Source: Ulva prolifera (taxonomy: Eukaryota > Chlorophyta > Ulvophyceae > Ulvales > Ulvaceae). Taken from it: a DNA stretch of 64,000 nt. The stretch spans positions 3,669,999 to 3,733,998 of the forward strand of contig CM041197.1 in assembly GCA_023078555.1 (NCBI GenBank), in the 5' to 3' direction. Positions 12,491 through 22,583 of this stretch are shown one piece after another. Each line of letters opens with the position of its first letter. Within the stretch, counting starts at the first letter, position 1. Position numbers and translations under genes: made by a program. The notes under the pieces were generated by a model. It ran no database searches. It saw only the letters and a list, made by a program, of their open reading frames with translations, and was not told the origin of the DNA.

Positions 12491-12691
12491 ATGCAGATAT
12501 TTGACTATGTGCAGTCTGTACGAGCGTTATTGACGCCCAGGTTTATCATCCTACCAGCCACGAGATGGACTGAACGATACTTACAACCGGTGAAGACAGC
12601 GACTTCCACGTCTGATCACGCGAAATCGACAGAAACCAGCAGCAGGGTAGACTTGACTGTCATTGGGTACGAAGAATCTGGTGATTCGTAG
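12491..12691 (+). CDS. 66-codon open frame inside CACTA copy 1, hypothetical
   Basis: Begins MQIFDYVQ and ends VIGYEES(G/S)DS; copy 2 keeps the same 66-codon frame on the minus strand at 45368-45568. No domain recognised. Possibly an exon of the element's own accessory protein; equally possible that it is not expressed. Confidence 0.25.
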   Translation: MQIFDYVQSVRALLTPRFIILPATRWTERYLQPVKTATSTSDHAKSTETSSRVDLTVIGYEESGDS

Positions 12692-13099
12692 GCGGTGACG
12701 GATCTGGGAACCAGCTCACCTGCGTGTCCCCATGCTAAGCCGAGTCTCACGATGCCGCCAACGCACTCGTGCCAGGCATACAGAACGCACATGGGTACGT
12801 AAATTGTCTCTACGTCGACGGACGACGCCGGCGCATGCTAATCACGAACATCGGAGACCGAAGCAGGTGGCATGCACACACAAACACACGCTCCTGACGA
12901 TCCACATGCATCTCCAAGAACGCGCAGGCCCGTACCGGACACCCGCAGATACACATAGGAACAACATATCTCACGATCGGCTACCACAGTTCTCTCAATA
13001 TAGCTATTCGAGTGGCGCTGAAGTCGCGCTCGATCACCCGGGAGAGCTCACCAAACAGCCCTCCGGGTGCCTGTCCCTGGTCAAGTCGTTCTTGTAGCG

Positions 13100-13691
13100 C
13101 TATATAGCCACGTGCACCTGAAGCTGCTGCAAGCTTTGTCAATGCCGCTCATACGAGCTCGTAGGTGGCACCACCTGAAACCACAACCTCCAAACCAACT
13201 CTTTTTTCATAGGCTACGATTCATGGTTCGCTGACGCAGGCCGCACATCTACAGAACGGAGTCACTGCGTGCGCAGACTCAGTCAAGCATTCGCCCGCAT
13301 GCCAAGTTGTTTTGCGCCGTAGTGCATGCATTGCAGTTGCCAGTTTCATGCATATGGCAGTAATCCATCCCATTTAGCCACGGTAGCTACATGTGCAGCA
13401 CTATGCTGCCTGTAGCCAAGCTGTCACCAGCCGCTCAGCCACTCGATCGGCGACAAAACGTGAAACATGCTAATGCCAGGATCGTCTACTTGGTCCAGAA
13501 CACAATGCTGCTGGACAGCCATTGCGATCTTGAGTATTGCGCCCATAGCATTGGCACGGACGTGGTGCACCGTCCTCTGTGACTCCTCACGCCCACCATA
13601 CCAACTGCTAACCAAGGTATCTCACGCTCCAGAACAATAACATTCGGGCTCAAAAATATTGTCCCGCCTATCTTGCTGGAATTGAGGCGTG
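13100..13691. other. No gene seen
   Basis: Sequence between CACTA copy 1 and the start of unit B. It must hold the unit B promoter if that gene is live, but I see no TATA-like or other motif worth calling. Confidence 0.4.
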
Positions 13692-14705
13692 ATGCCGGCG
13701 AATGGAGACGATATAGTGTGTCGATTCCGTGGAGACCGACTATCGTTCGCTCACGAGTCAGTGTCTTTACACATACCACCTGTGTATGCTGACCGCTGCA
13801 AGCTACTCTGCAATCTCAAAAACCAGGTCGAGGCTGATGTGGACGTTCCCCTCGCGCTATCCGTGCGCGAGGTGCAAGCGTGGAAGGCTTGCGTTCGAGC
13901 CACAGCAACGACCAGTCGCGGGCCTCCATCCCCGCTCCAGGCCGTCCAAGATAGCACACTGCTGCCTGCGCTGGTGGTGTGGTTCGTAATTGCTGAACTC
14001 TGCCGCTGTGGCAGTCGAAACTCTGCCAGTGTGCTGCAACGAGCCTTATCGCCTGTCCCTTCGCTCACCATAACATCTAAGACTCCCTTCCCCGGTTCAT
14101 GCAGACTTGATACCTGTTACTGTGTTTCTGCGCGTCGCTAGTTGTGGTGAAGCTGCAACTTCTGCGGCATGGCCGTTGCCCATTCGACCCAGCCCTTTCG
14201 AGTTGCAAGCGCTCAGCAGCAAGGTCATCCATCATGTCTCATGATAGACGAGTGCCTGCAGCGGTCGCTCTTAAAATTCTGTGGACAGTGCTCTTCGAAG
14301 GGGCATTGGCACCTTGCATCTGCATTGTGCCAGCGACTGCATGCAAGTGTCCTGAGGCATCACAGAACCATTGGTCAACTTGGAGGCTCAGCCGGCATGG
14401 ATGTCCTACCGCAATGCGCCGCAGGCCGCAAACCAACAACACCACAACCACTCCACGTAAGTCTCGCCGTCCGAAGCCGGGCCGATGCCACGGTGGCCTT
14501 CTTCTGACAGGTCAGGCCGCCCATGCAGGCTGCAGACTTCCTGCAAGACGAGGCGCTCCTGGGCAGTGTGGTTCGCGCCCTGAGCCATGCATTCGTCCCT
14601 GAGCCGACAGCAAAGAAGAGGGAACGCTTCATTAAGCCCTGGCGCCGGGGGCTGCCGGTGATCTCATACCTTCCATCTGGGAAGCAGCGTGCCCGGGCCT
14701 GCAAG
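13692..14705 (+). CDS. BTB/SKP1-like exons of BTB-LRR gene, unit B
   Basis: Proposed exon 1 runs from ATG 13692 to 13973, ending in LLPAL before the donor GTGGTG; exon 2 runs 14529-14705, after acceptor CATGCAG and before donor GTACGG. Both junctions are phase 0. Joined, the text reads ...LLPAL|AADFLQDEALLGSVVRAL, the last helices typical of BTB/KLHL and SKP1-like folds; exon 1 carries VPLALSVREVQAWKAC. Unit D on the other strand has the same intron position and phase in front of VASFFQD. Such domains usually dock to cullin ubiquitin ligases (family knowledge, not shown here). A third exon around 14.88-15.03 kb is likely but unresolved. The part probably splices to the LRR region that follows. 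Confidence 0.5.
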
Positions 14706-15041
14706 GTACGGTCATCACCTCAGGCATTCGCCGCGCCAGCTACAGTCTCTTCTTTTTTTCGTCGCCATGCCTTTCAGTCGCCAGGGCGTACACGGGCAGG
14801 CCGCCTGTAGGTTGAACATCACCATCTCGAGAACAGGTTGAGTCCCAGACCACGCAGCTGTGTCTCTCACACTTGCCCATGTGGCACGCGCGCGTGGTCA
14901 GGGACCGGTACCTTCACCCCAACCAGGGTCCCTGCCTGTCCAACATATGCCAACTGGTGCGGCTGCAATCCTGCGGCTGTGTGCTGAGCGTGAACGTAGC
15001 ACCATCCAGCCCAGCCACCGACACGGCCATTGCGTACTATC

Positions 15042-15135
15042 CAGTGTCTGGTCGCGGCGCAGCATTTCCAGGGCTGCCACCCAGAAATTAGAGCCGAATA
15101 TTCGGTATTGTTCCATATGACTGGGCCCGACGACC
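15042..15135. mobile_element. Degenerate hAT-type MITE copy
   Basis: Starts CAGTGTCTGGTC and follows the body of the 4804 copy (CAGCATTTCCAGG, GCTGCCACCC, AATATTCGG, GGGCCCGA) to GACGACC; the last bases of the right terminus are lost. GTACTA-type words on both sides may be a worn target duplication. It lies in the interval between the BTB-like exons and the LRR exon of unit B. Confidence 0.65.
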
Positions 15136-15241
15136 GGTACTACCGCAGCTTGCCCTGCTCCGCTTCGAAGGGCATGACGCAGCTGCATATCCTCCGTCAC
15201 AGGCGTCCCATGGAGACCGGGAAGAAGCATATGGCGGTCAA

Positions 15242-17485
15242 ATGTGCCCACATGGCGCGTGGGCATCCATCCACAACTACCCGTACGTGTATTGTGTATA
15301 CACCCCTCACCGATCTGCAGCGGCTGTGCAGATCGTCCAGGCCCTCCCGCCACACCTGCTCCTCTCCATTCTCTCCGCAGCTGATCCCACACCCGACGCC
15401 GACGCCATGTTCACTGAATGCACGGACGCCGCATGGAACCAGCTCATATTCCTGCTGCTGCTGCTGCCGCCGGCCTGCCATCCCGCGGTCCTCAAGGGGC
15501 GCCTCCCGGACCTCACCACCAGCCGCAGGCTCAGTGTCCCGGAACTCCCAGAACACCCCGCCCTGGACGACACGGCCCCCGCGCGGGCCTCTCTCCTTGT
15601 GCAAGTCCTCTCCGCCGCGGCGGTGCTCGCTGGCGGGCAGCCGCACCGCATCTGGGACCCTGACGCCACCCCCACCACCCCCCCCCACCTGCAGCTGGCC
15701 CCTCACGGCATCCCCCTTAGTATGCTCGTCCCGCGCAAGCGCCGTCGCGACGCCACACAGCCCGGGATGCCGGCCGCGGGTGGTGCCGGGGAACAGGCCG
15801 CGGCGCTGCCGGTCTCGCCCGCCGCCCTCGCGCCAGCAGCACCGCATGACAGCCGAGCAGCGCTGACATCACTCAAGCTGAAGATCTCCAGCTCTGCAAT
15901 TCCGGGTCAACCAAGCTCCTCAGCGCCGCACCTTGCGCGCAGCTTTGGGGCCATTTCGCAGCTCAAGACCCTCTGCGAGCTCGAACTCAGGGCACAGTTC
16001 ACCGACCGTATGCCGATGTGCCCCCACCCAAAGCGCCCTGAGAAGCTCATTTTCGACCCTACCATCCGCCAGGCTCAACAGCTCCTGGTGGCCACACTCC
16101 AGGCTCTCCCTGCGCTTTCGCGGCTAGACCTAAAGACCTCGGACCCCCCCTTCGGGCCCCGCGCACTCCATGCAGCGAGCGTCCTGCTCGGCATCTCTGC
16201 TGTCACACAGCTGGTCAGCCTTTCGCTTCCAGACTGCATCGACTGCAACGCGGAGCCTTGGTTGGAGCTCCCGCAGCAGGCGGAGCTCGAGGCGGTGCTG
16301 AGCCTATCGCGGCTGACTCGGCTGACACACCTGCGTCTCGATGACATCCACATGAACACGAGATGGGCAGCCACTTTCGCGCAGGTCATGGAGTCCCTCG
16401 TTGCACTACAGACGCTCGACCTTGTTCGCACGACGCAGCATGCATCCGAGGATGAGTGGCTGAAAGAGCAGGGTGTGACCACCACGGAGCGGGGTCGGGT
16501 CAGTGCGGGAGGGTACGGCTCGCAGTTCTCAGGTGACGGGTGGTCCAGCAGTGACGTATCAATGCCGGCAGATTCAGACTCGGCCGAGATAAGCGATGGC
16601 ACTGGCGTCAGCGTGGGCAGCTTCAGTAGCGACGGCCAGGCCTTCGGCGGCCCGCTGGTGCTGCATGTATGCAGGTCCACGGCGCTGACCGCGCTGCGGT
16701 CTCTTGACGCCGCGGGAACGTACGCGGCTCGGCCGGCTGACTACCTCCGCTGCCTGGCTGCAGTAAAGGGGGGCGCCCTGCGGCAGCTGACCGCGCTGCA
16801 GCTGCAGTCATGCTGCTTCGGCCGCTCGGATGCTGCGGCGCTGGGGTCGATGCTGACGCACCTGTCCGACCTGCAGACGCTGAACCTCGCAGAGAACGTG
16901 TTCCGTGACGCGGGGATGGCGGCAGTTGCAGGCGCACTGCCGCAGATGACGGCACTGACGGCCCTCGATGTCGGCGCCACGCTCGCAACGTGCGCTGGCG
17001 CGCTGCTGGTGCTGGAGGCAGCGGGGGAGGTGGCGGAGGGTGGCGTGGGTGGCCTGCGGCGGCTCGCGCTGGCCGAGATCTCACTGCAAGCCGACGCGGC
17101 GGCGATTGCGGAGCAGCTGGGGCGGCTGGAGGGGCTCGAGGAGCTTGTGCTGTATGAGAGTGATCTTGAGGGGGAGGGGCTTGTGGCGGTGGTCGGCGCG
17201 TTGCAGCCGCTGCCGGCGCTTCGGCTTCTGGACATTAGTGGCTACGGGCCAGCGCTTGCCGCGGTGCCGCTGCTTGCTCAGGCGACGGCCCTGCGCCAGG
17301 TGGAGATTGAGAGGCGTGACAGCAAAGATGCATTTGATGTTGAGTTCGGGAGTTTCGAGGATGCACAGGCTGCGGGTGCGCCCCCGGAGATCCCCTTGAA
17401 GGGAGCGATTCTGGCCGCAGCGCCGTGGCTGGCAGTGCTCGAGCAGTCGACTTACAGGCAACATGAGCGTTACGAGTATTGGTGA
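15242..17485 (+). CDS. Leucine-rich-repeat protein, unit B
   Basis: Open for 747 codons from ATG 15242. Homology with unit A begins only at AVQIVQALPPHLLLSIL (about 15321), and a TGTGCAG acceptor lies at 15333, so the LRR region is probably a downstream exon of the BTB-like gene and not a separate gene; the ATG is the conservative choice. Residues ~30-50 resemble an F-box-like helix; from ~250 come irregular LRRs of the ribonuclease-inhibitor/GALA type (LTHLRLDD, LQTLNLAENVF, LRRLALAEI, LEELVLYESD, LRLLDISGYG). An acidic Ser/Asp-rich insert sits near 410-450. The protein lacks a signal peptide and membrane helix, suggesting a cytosolic adaptor, perhaps choosing substrates for a ubiquitin ligase (inference). 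TGTAA at 17688 follows the stop by 200 bases. Confidence 0.8.
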   Translation: MCPHGAWASIHNYPYVYCVYTPHRSAAAVQIVQALPPHLLLSILSAADPTPDADAMFTECTDAAWNQLIFLLLLLPPACHPAVLKGRLPDLTTSRRLSVPELPEHPALDDTAPARASLLVQVLSAAAVLAGGQPHRIWDPDATPTTPPHLQLAPHGIPLSMLVPRKRRRDATQPGMPAAGGAGEQAAALPVSPAALAPAAPHDSRAALTSLKLKISSSAIPGQPSSSAPHLARSFGAISQLKTLCELELRAQFTDRMPMCPHPKRPEKLIFDPTIRQAQQLLVATLQALPALSRLDLKTSDPPFGPRALHAASVLLGISAVTQLVSLSLPDCIDCNAEPWLELPQQAELEAVLSLSRLTRLTHLRLDDIHMNTRWAATFAQVMESLVALQTLDLVRTTQHASEDEWLKEQGVTTTERGRVSAGGYGSQFSGDGWSSSDVSMPADSDSAEISDGTGVSVGSFSSDGQAFGGPLVLHVCRSTALTALRSLDAAGTYAARPADYLRCLAAVKGGALRQLTALQLQSCCFGRSDAAALGSMLTHLSDLQTLNLAENVFRDAGMAAVAGALPQMTALTALDVGATLATCAGALLVLEAAGEVAEGGVGGLRRLALAEISLQADAAAIAEQLGRLEGLEELVLYESDLEGEGLVAVVGALQPLPALRLLDISGYGPALAAVPLLAQATALRQVEIERRDSKDAFDVEFGSFEDAQAAGAPPEIPLKGAILAAAPWLAVLEQSTYRQHERYEYW

Positions 17486-18180
17486 CAGGGCTGGACTGCC
17501 AAGGTTGTCGGGGACGCTCACACAGGGACATATCGTTAAATCAGGCCTGATGTCTGCATGGCAGCCTTGAAAATGCTGCGAGACGACCGGCAGTGTGTGC
17601 TGCGTGCCGCGTGCTGGGAAGTGCTGCTTCACACATTACCCGCTATCATGTCCTCGTCCTGGATGGCGCGCTGAGGGAGGAGGTCCATGTAACACCGAGT
17701 GCGTGGAGAACATGCAGGTGTCCCATGCCCATTTTCCATCCCCTTTCGGAAACGCTGGCTTTGCAGTCCGTGCACGCAAGTGGGCATAAGCGCTCTTCGC
17801 GGCATTACGTACGATTCGGTGCGATTTCCACACGCATGCAGATGGCGTCCTGTGGGGTAACCTGTGTTTAGTGTGAAAACTTTGCCACATCGATGTGAAT
17901 TCTGCTCCATAGCGACTCGCAGCCGCTGCAAGCTCCTTCGGCGCCGCTGCCTCTGTGCCACACCACCTGAAGCCACAAAGCCCCAGGCAGGTGTAGCATC
18001 GCAGGTCGCTGAAGCAGCCTGCAGCCCAAAATGCATCATCCACACATTTTGGGCTGAAGCAGCCTGCAGCCCAAAATGCATCATTGTTCTACCTCCAACC
18101 TCATCTGAATGCAGTCGTCAAGGACAAGGACTGACAATTGCCTGAGGTCGCAAGCTCTCAGGCCTGAGGAATCTCCACTG
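17486..18180 (+). other. 3' flank of unit B with MITE remnant and short duplication
   Basis: Holds half of the hAT MITE (TGGCAGCCTTGAAAATGC, near 17560) and a direct repeat of 32 bases, GCTGAAGCAGCCTGCAG... at 18008-18039 and 18053-18084, period 45. The flank is homologous to 8.24-8.9 kb. No gene. Confidence 0.55.
17688..17692 (+). terminator. TGTAA polyadenylation signal of unit B
   Basis: The volvocine-type signal lies about 200 bases after the LRR stop. The same signal and context (CATGTAACACCGA) is kept after pseudogene unit A at 8496. Confidence 0.5.
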
Positions 18181-19490
18181 ACTAGTCTAGCCTCTCGCAT
18201 GGTGCACCACTGCCTGCATCGGCCGCTCTTATCCTGTTGTGGTCACGGCCGGCCGTGACAACTTTGGGGCACTGGCGCCTTGCATCTGTGATGTGCCAGA
18301 GACTGCAACTGCCTCTGAGACACTACACACGCACATGATCGCCATACAGCAATAGTTTTGAATGATATCAACACGGAGGGTCGGTACCCCTGCAATGCGG
18401 GCCGATCGTCAAAGTCACCCAGGCACACTTGCCTCGCGCGAGCTCCACTGCTCAAAGCTACTGGAAAGAGACATCATTCCGGTGCCGCAATTTCTGCAGC
18501 TCCGCTGACAGGTCAGACCGCCCATGAAGGCTGCAGACTGACTGCAGAACGCGGCGCTAGCGCAGGAACGCTCCTGGGCAGTGTGCTCTGCGCGCTGAGC
18601 CATGCGTCTGTCCCTGAGCGAACAGCGAGCTGGAAGGCGGGCCGTGTCAAAGCGCCCTTGAGCCTACTCCCACAAGAGCCACAGATCGCATACCTGCCCT
18701 CCGAGAAGCAGCACGCACGGGCCTGCAAGGTAATGACCACTGGTCAGCATAAACAAAGAAACAAAGCATCGGCTCCGGTCACATCTGCGGTCCGTGCGAC
18801 TTGGTCAGCATGCGCTGACACCTGGAGGCATGAGCATCACAAATCCATGAATCCAGTCTCCAGGGCACACGCCTTTCACAGGCGCCCACGTGCCACACCA
18901 AATGTGGATGCCCGGGGACCAAGACAAACACCACCTCCAAGTCGTGCCGCCCAGATGCCCTGCAAAACACCAACACGTCCGGGTGCCCCACTCGGTCTGC
19001 CCTGATCACACGGCTGTGCGCTCCCACGGCTGTATATGAGTCCAGCCTCCCCATTTCACGCGCCGACTCGTCGACCGGCCACTGCTTTGGCGCGCCCGGC
19101 TTCCCTGAGTGAACACTGGCAGCGGCTGCACCATCTCTGCCGCAGAACGGAGTCTTCCACATGGGCCGAGTGCCTCCATGATCTCGCAAGCATGCGCGTC
19201 CACGGGGCTGGCGGCGGTGGTGGGTGCGGCACCGGCTGCGAGACATCAGCGGGTCCGGGCAAGCGCTGGCCGCGGTGCCGCTGCTTGCACAGGCGCCTGC
19301 CCTGCGCCGGGTGGAGATTGAGGATCGTGGCAGTGTGCAATACCAGGACGGGGACGGCGAGGCTGTACGGGCTGTGGGCGGACGCGTGGGGACCCTGAGG
19401 CTTAAGGAGGCGATATGCGCCGCGGCACCGTGGCTGGATGTGGTCGAGACGTCGACGTGGCGGCACCACGACCGCTACTGCAGCGTGTGA
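18181..19490 (+). pseudogene. BTB-LRR remnant (unit C)
   Basis: 18181-18740 repeats the second intron-exon part of unit B: CTGACAGGTCAG, then an exon-2 copy with a TGA in place of the Phe codon of AADFLQ and a donor after ARACK at about 18730. Almost the entire LRR region is deleted; the tail resumes near 19226 with ISGSGQALAAVPLLAQAPAL and ends WRHHDRYCSV at 19490, matching the last ~85 residues of unit B. Not functional. Confidence 0.75.
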
Positions 19491-19507
19491 CATCGGCTGC
19501 TCTGACA

Positions 19508-19570
19508 GCCACAGTTGGGTTGCCGGGCCCGATTACACAGAATGCTTGGGTTGGATTTTTGGATTGCCTG
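19508..19570. mobile_element. hAT MITE fragment
   Basis: CAGTTGGGTTGCCGGGCCCGATTACACAGAAT follows the order of the 26175 copy (CAGTGTTGGGTCATCGGGCCCGATCACACAGAAT); the right part is lost. Confidence 0.55.
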
Positions 19571-20012
19571 CAGCTGAATTCCCCGCAACACGACATGATG
19601 TCGCTGCCAGCTGGGCATGCTGTGCGCTGGCGTGATGCGTGCTGCGCAGTGCTGCCGCGTGCATCCCAATTGTAGCGCCTCACCAGGGTGGCCCCGCTAG
19701 CTAGCGTGTATACAGACGGCTGCGCTTGCACTGCACGCCACAAACTGTACTAGAAGCTGTAAGCCCTTGATGGTGCTTACGTTTTACCCGTGGAACCGCG
19801 CTTTGGGGCGGTGGACTCGAGGTTCCAGGTGCTCGTGGTCAAGGTTTGCCCCAGTTGTGACAAGCCACAGGTCAGATTGCCGTGGTGGCTATACATATAC
19901 TGGCGGCATCCGGACCCTGCAGCACTACACTCCGGATGCCATCGTACCCGCGGCTGCCAATGTCCTCCCAGGAATGCAACACCTTGCACTGCTAGCGTGA
20001 AGGCGGTCGTGC

Positions 20013-20038
20013 GGGGGGGGGGGGGGGGGGGGGGGGGG
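20013..20038 (+). repeat. G26 homopolymer
   Basis: Pure G run after GTCGTGC and before CGTGATGGG. On the minus strand it reads as poly-Pro within an open frame, but no gene around it is supported. Confidence 0.9.
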
Positions 20039-22524
20039 CGTGATGGGTGATGGGTTCTGCCGCCTTTGGGGTGCCGCCTCGAGGACGGCTGGGATTTGGA
20101 GTTGGTGGTGTCTGCATGCTGGTGTGGTGTTTGCGCGCGTAGGTGTGTCATTCTGCGCTACAGCGCCTGTATAGTAAAGGAAACCTGAATTTTCGGAGCC
20201 GCATCGTATTGGACACATTGACAACTCCGAGTTAATGGGACCACATACGCTGGTCTGTGGTAATACTGCACATGTTGCTTGGGGTTCGGTGCTGGTATGA
20301 TGGGGTTGGGGCAATCCAATTACATGGCCACAGGGGTGCCACAGGGGTGGCGAGGTGTGAGGTGTCCCTGCCTCTCCAGCACTGTCACACATACGGAACC
20401 GTCAGTGATGCCAGAGCACATACGCCACAGTGCATTATGGCTGCGGCGTACGCGCTGTCCTGGGGGGCGGCAGTTTTCGGCGATGGGCCAGGCCCACGGT
20501 CCACGGCAGCACTACCACGAGGTACAAGAACCTTTAAAGGCTGCGGACACAGCCACAGGTACTCACCTGCTCGGGCTCATCTCAGCCACGCTGACCCATT
20601 GCAGCGGCACACTGCCGCAGACACCGTCTAGCCTTTTGGTGGCTTTCAGCACACCCACTGCTGCCAATCATGAGCCAGAGCGGCAAAGGCACCGCAAATC
20701 CCGCAGCGCAATTGGTGAAGAATCTGGAGCAGCAGTGTAGTTGTTTCAGCGATGGAGTGCCAAGGCCCGAGAGCAAATGAGTGACTGGCTGATGGTCTGT
20801 GCCCAATTGCAACAGCACGACGACGGTAGTAACATCGCGGAATCATCATGGGTTGCTACATCACGGAGAAGCTGGTGTTGGATTGTCGAACTGAGGCATT
20901 GCATTGTGCAGGTGACTTTTTGGCTGTGCATGCCATGCCACCCATCGCGGCGAGCAGCGACATCACCGGTTGCATGATAGGTGGTCCGTATGTGCTGCTT
21001 GAACAGTCTGCTATGTGCTTGACGTCGCATTATGCCAGTAACGGCCAGACGCTGTGCTTGGTGTGGCGATCAAGAGGCCTCCACACTTGCGTGGTGTCGC
21101 TCAAGGCTCTTATTTGAGCCTGCGACAGGCACGTTACGTTCGTGTATGCCTGAGCGATGCTTGTAAGCGCAAATCTCGCAGCTTTCACTTCATCCAGCGC
21201 TTGTGGCAAGTTCTCTGCTACGTGTTCATTCGGCGGAGTTCATGTCCGCGGTGCTTGTGCAGGCGTCGGCACGCATTTGGCAACATTTCTTTCAGAAGAG
21301 GACGACAAAGGTATTATAAGAAACGCGAGCGTATGTGTGGACACCTAGAGACAGTTCAGCACAGCTGTGTCCAGCGAAACACATCTCGACTCAAATCTGC
21401 CATGGCCGGGTCGCACGTACTCAAATGATTGGCCATGCCAGTTGCAGCCGCATCAATACCATACACTTTAAATGGAACTGCTGCAACGCTCATGCGCCAC
21501 CGGGGCACCACGTGCCTGTTGCCGGGCGCGTACCCGGTCAGACCATACAACGAAGGTTGGAAGAATCTGCAGCAGCGAAACATGCGCATAGGGGCTTCGT
21601 TTTTTGTTCTGTACATCTCCCGAGGCTATCAATCACAGTGTATCTCGAGATAGCGCCTGCTCCCAGCGCCGTGAAGGGCAGGCGCATGCAAGAGAGTCGC
21701 TCGGACATCTGTGCCTTGATACAGACATCAACACTCTCATGCGGTGTAAACCACAGTCTATCGTACATTGGAGCTTCGCCTCGATAATGGTCCTGTCAAA
21801 TCCTTCGTAAACGTTGCGTTGCCTCAGCGCATGGACTAAAAGTATGGCTGCGTACGGCCTTCTATCGAGTCACAGAGTCTGAAGATCACGTCCAACGCAT
21901 GCTGCACCTTGGGCGCAGATAGAGAACTTCCAGCGGTTGTGGTTCAGCGCAGGCGTCAGTTCATGTAGCCCCTGTTGTAATGCTCGCGAGCGGACAGCGC
22001 ATCGAACAGGCGCAGGCGCAGATTGCAACTACAAGCAGGATCAATTATCAGAGCTGTGTAGCCGCACGTGCCATGACAGTGGCCATGATGTCTTCGCTCA
22101 TGCTGGCTGCCACTCGAGAGCAACCTCCGAACTGTCAGCGAGATCCAGATCAGTGGGCCCTGCATGCAACCTGATTGATACTTGTATTACTGCAGCGGCA
22201 CTGGGAGTAATTGCGTCACATCACGGTGCATGTGCCTTGCACCGCGTCTGCAGCGCATCCGTTCTCTCAGTCTGCTGTGCAGCATGTGCATATGCATGCG
22301 CACTACCTCTTCTCAGTAAAGTAAAGTAAATCTAAATTCAGTAGTCTAGGTCTAGCACGGCGACCAATGGCTTGAGTCATCGTTACCCGGATGCTGAGGT
22401 CATTCACAGCGAGTAAACTGGCACATCTGGGAACAATGTATGGTAGCAGGTTCGACTGAGAGTGGCACAGATGAACTTCACCCATGCGTTCGGATGACAG
22501 GCGAGCGGCGTGCCTAGGCCTACT

Positions 22525-22583
22525 GCTGATGCACAGCGCCTGCGTCTGATGCACAGCGCCTGCTGATGCACAGCGCCTGCAGC
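22525..22583 (+). repeat. Short tandem repeat, CTGATGCACAGCGCCTG units
   Basis: Three copies of CTGATGCACAGCGCCTG, with a five-base CGT(CTG)-type spacer between the first two. Too short to suggest a function. Confidence 0.75.

Larger units (their letters stand above)
10246..13099 (+). mobile_element. Non-autonomous CACTA (En/Spm) element, copy 1
   Basis: Starts CACTGCAAGAATGACTTG and ends, on the other strand, CGCTACAAGAACGACTTG; both ends continue with ACCAGGGACAGGC and a CCCGG block, giving imperfect terminal inverted repeats of about 37 bp. Flanking trinucleotides are ATA and CTA, so the target duplication and the outermost bases have decayed. The interior is collinear, in reverse, with copy 2 at 44960-48019. 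No Tnp2 domain is present. Two open frames are kept at equal length in both copies (see separate entries). Confidence 0.85.
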
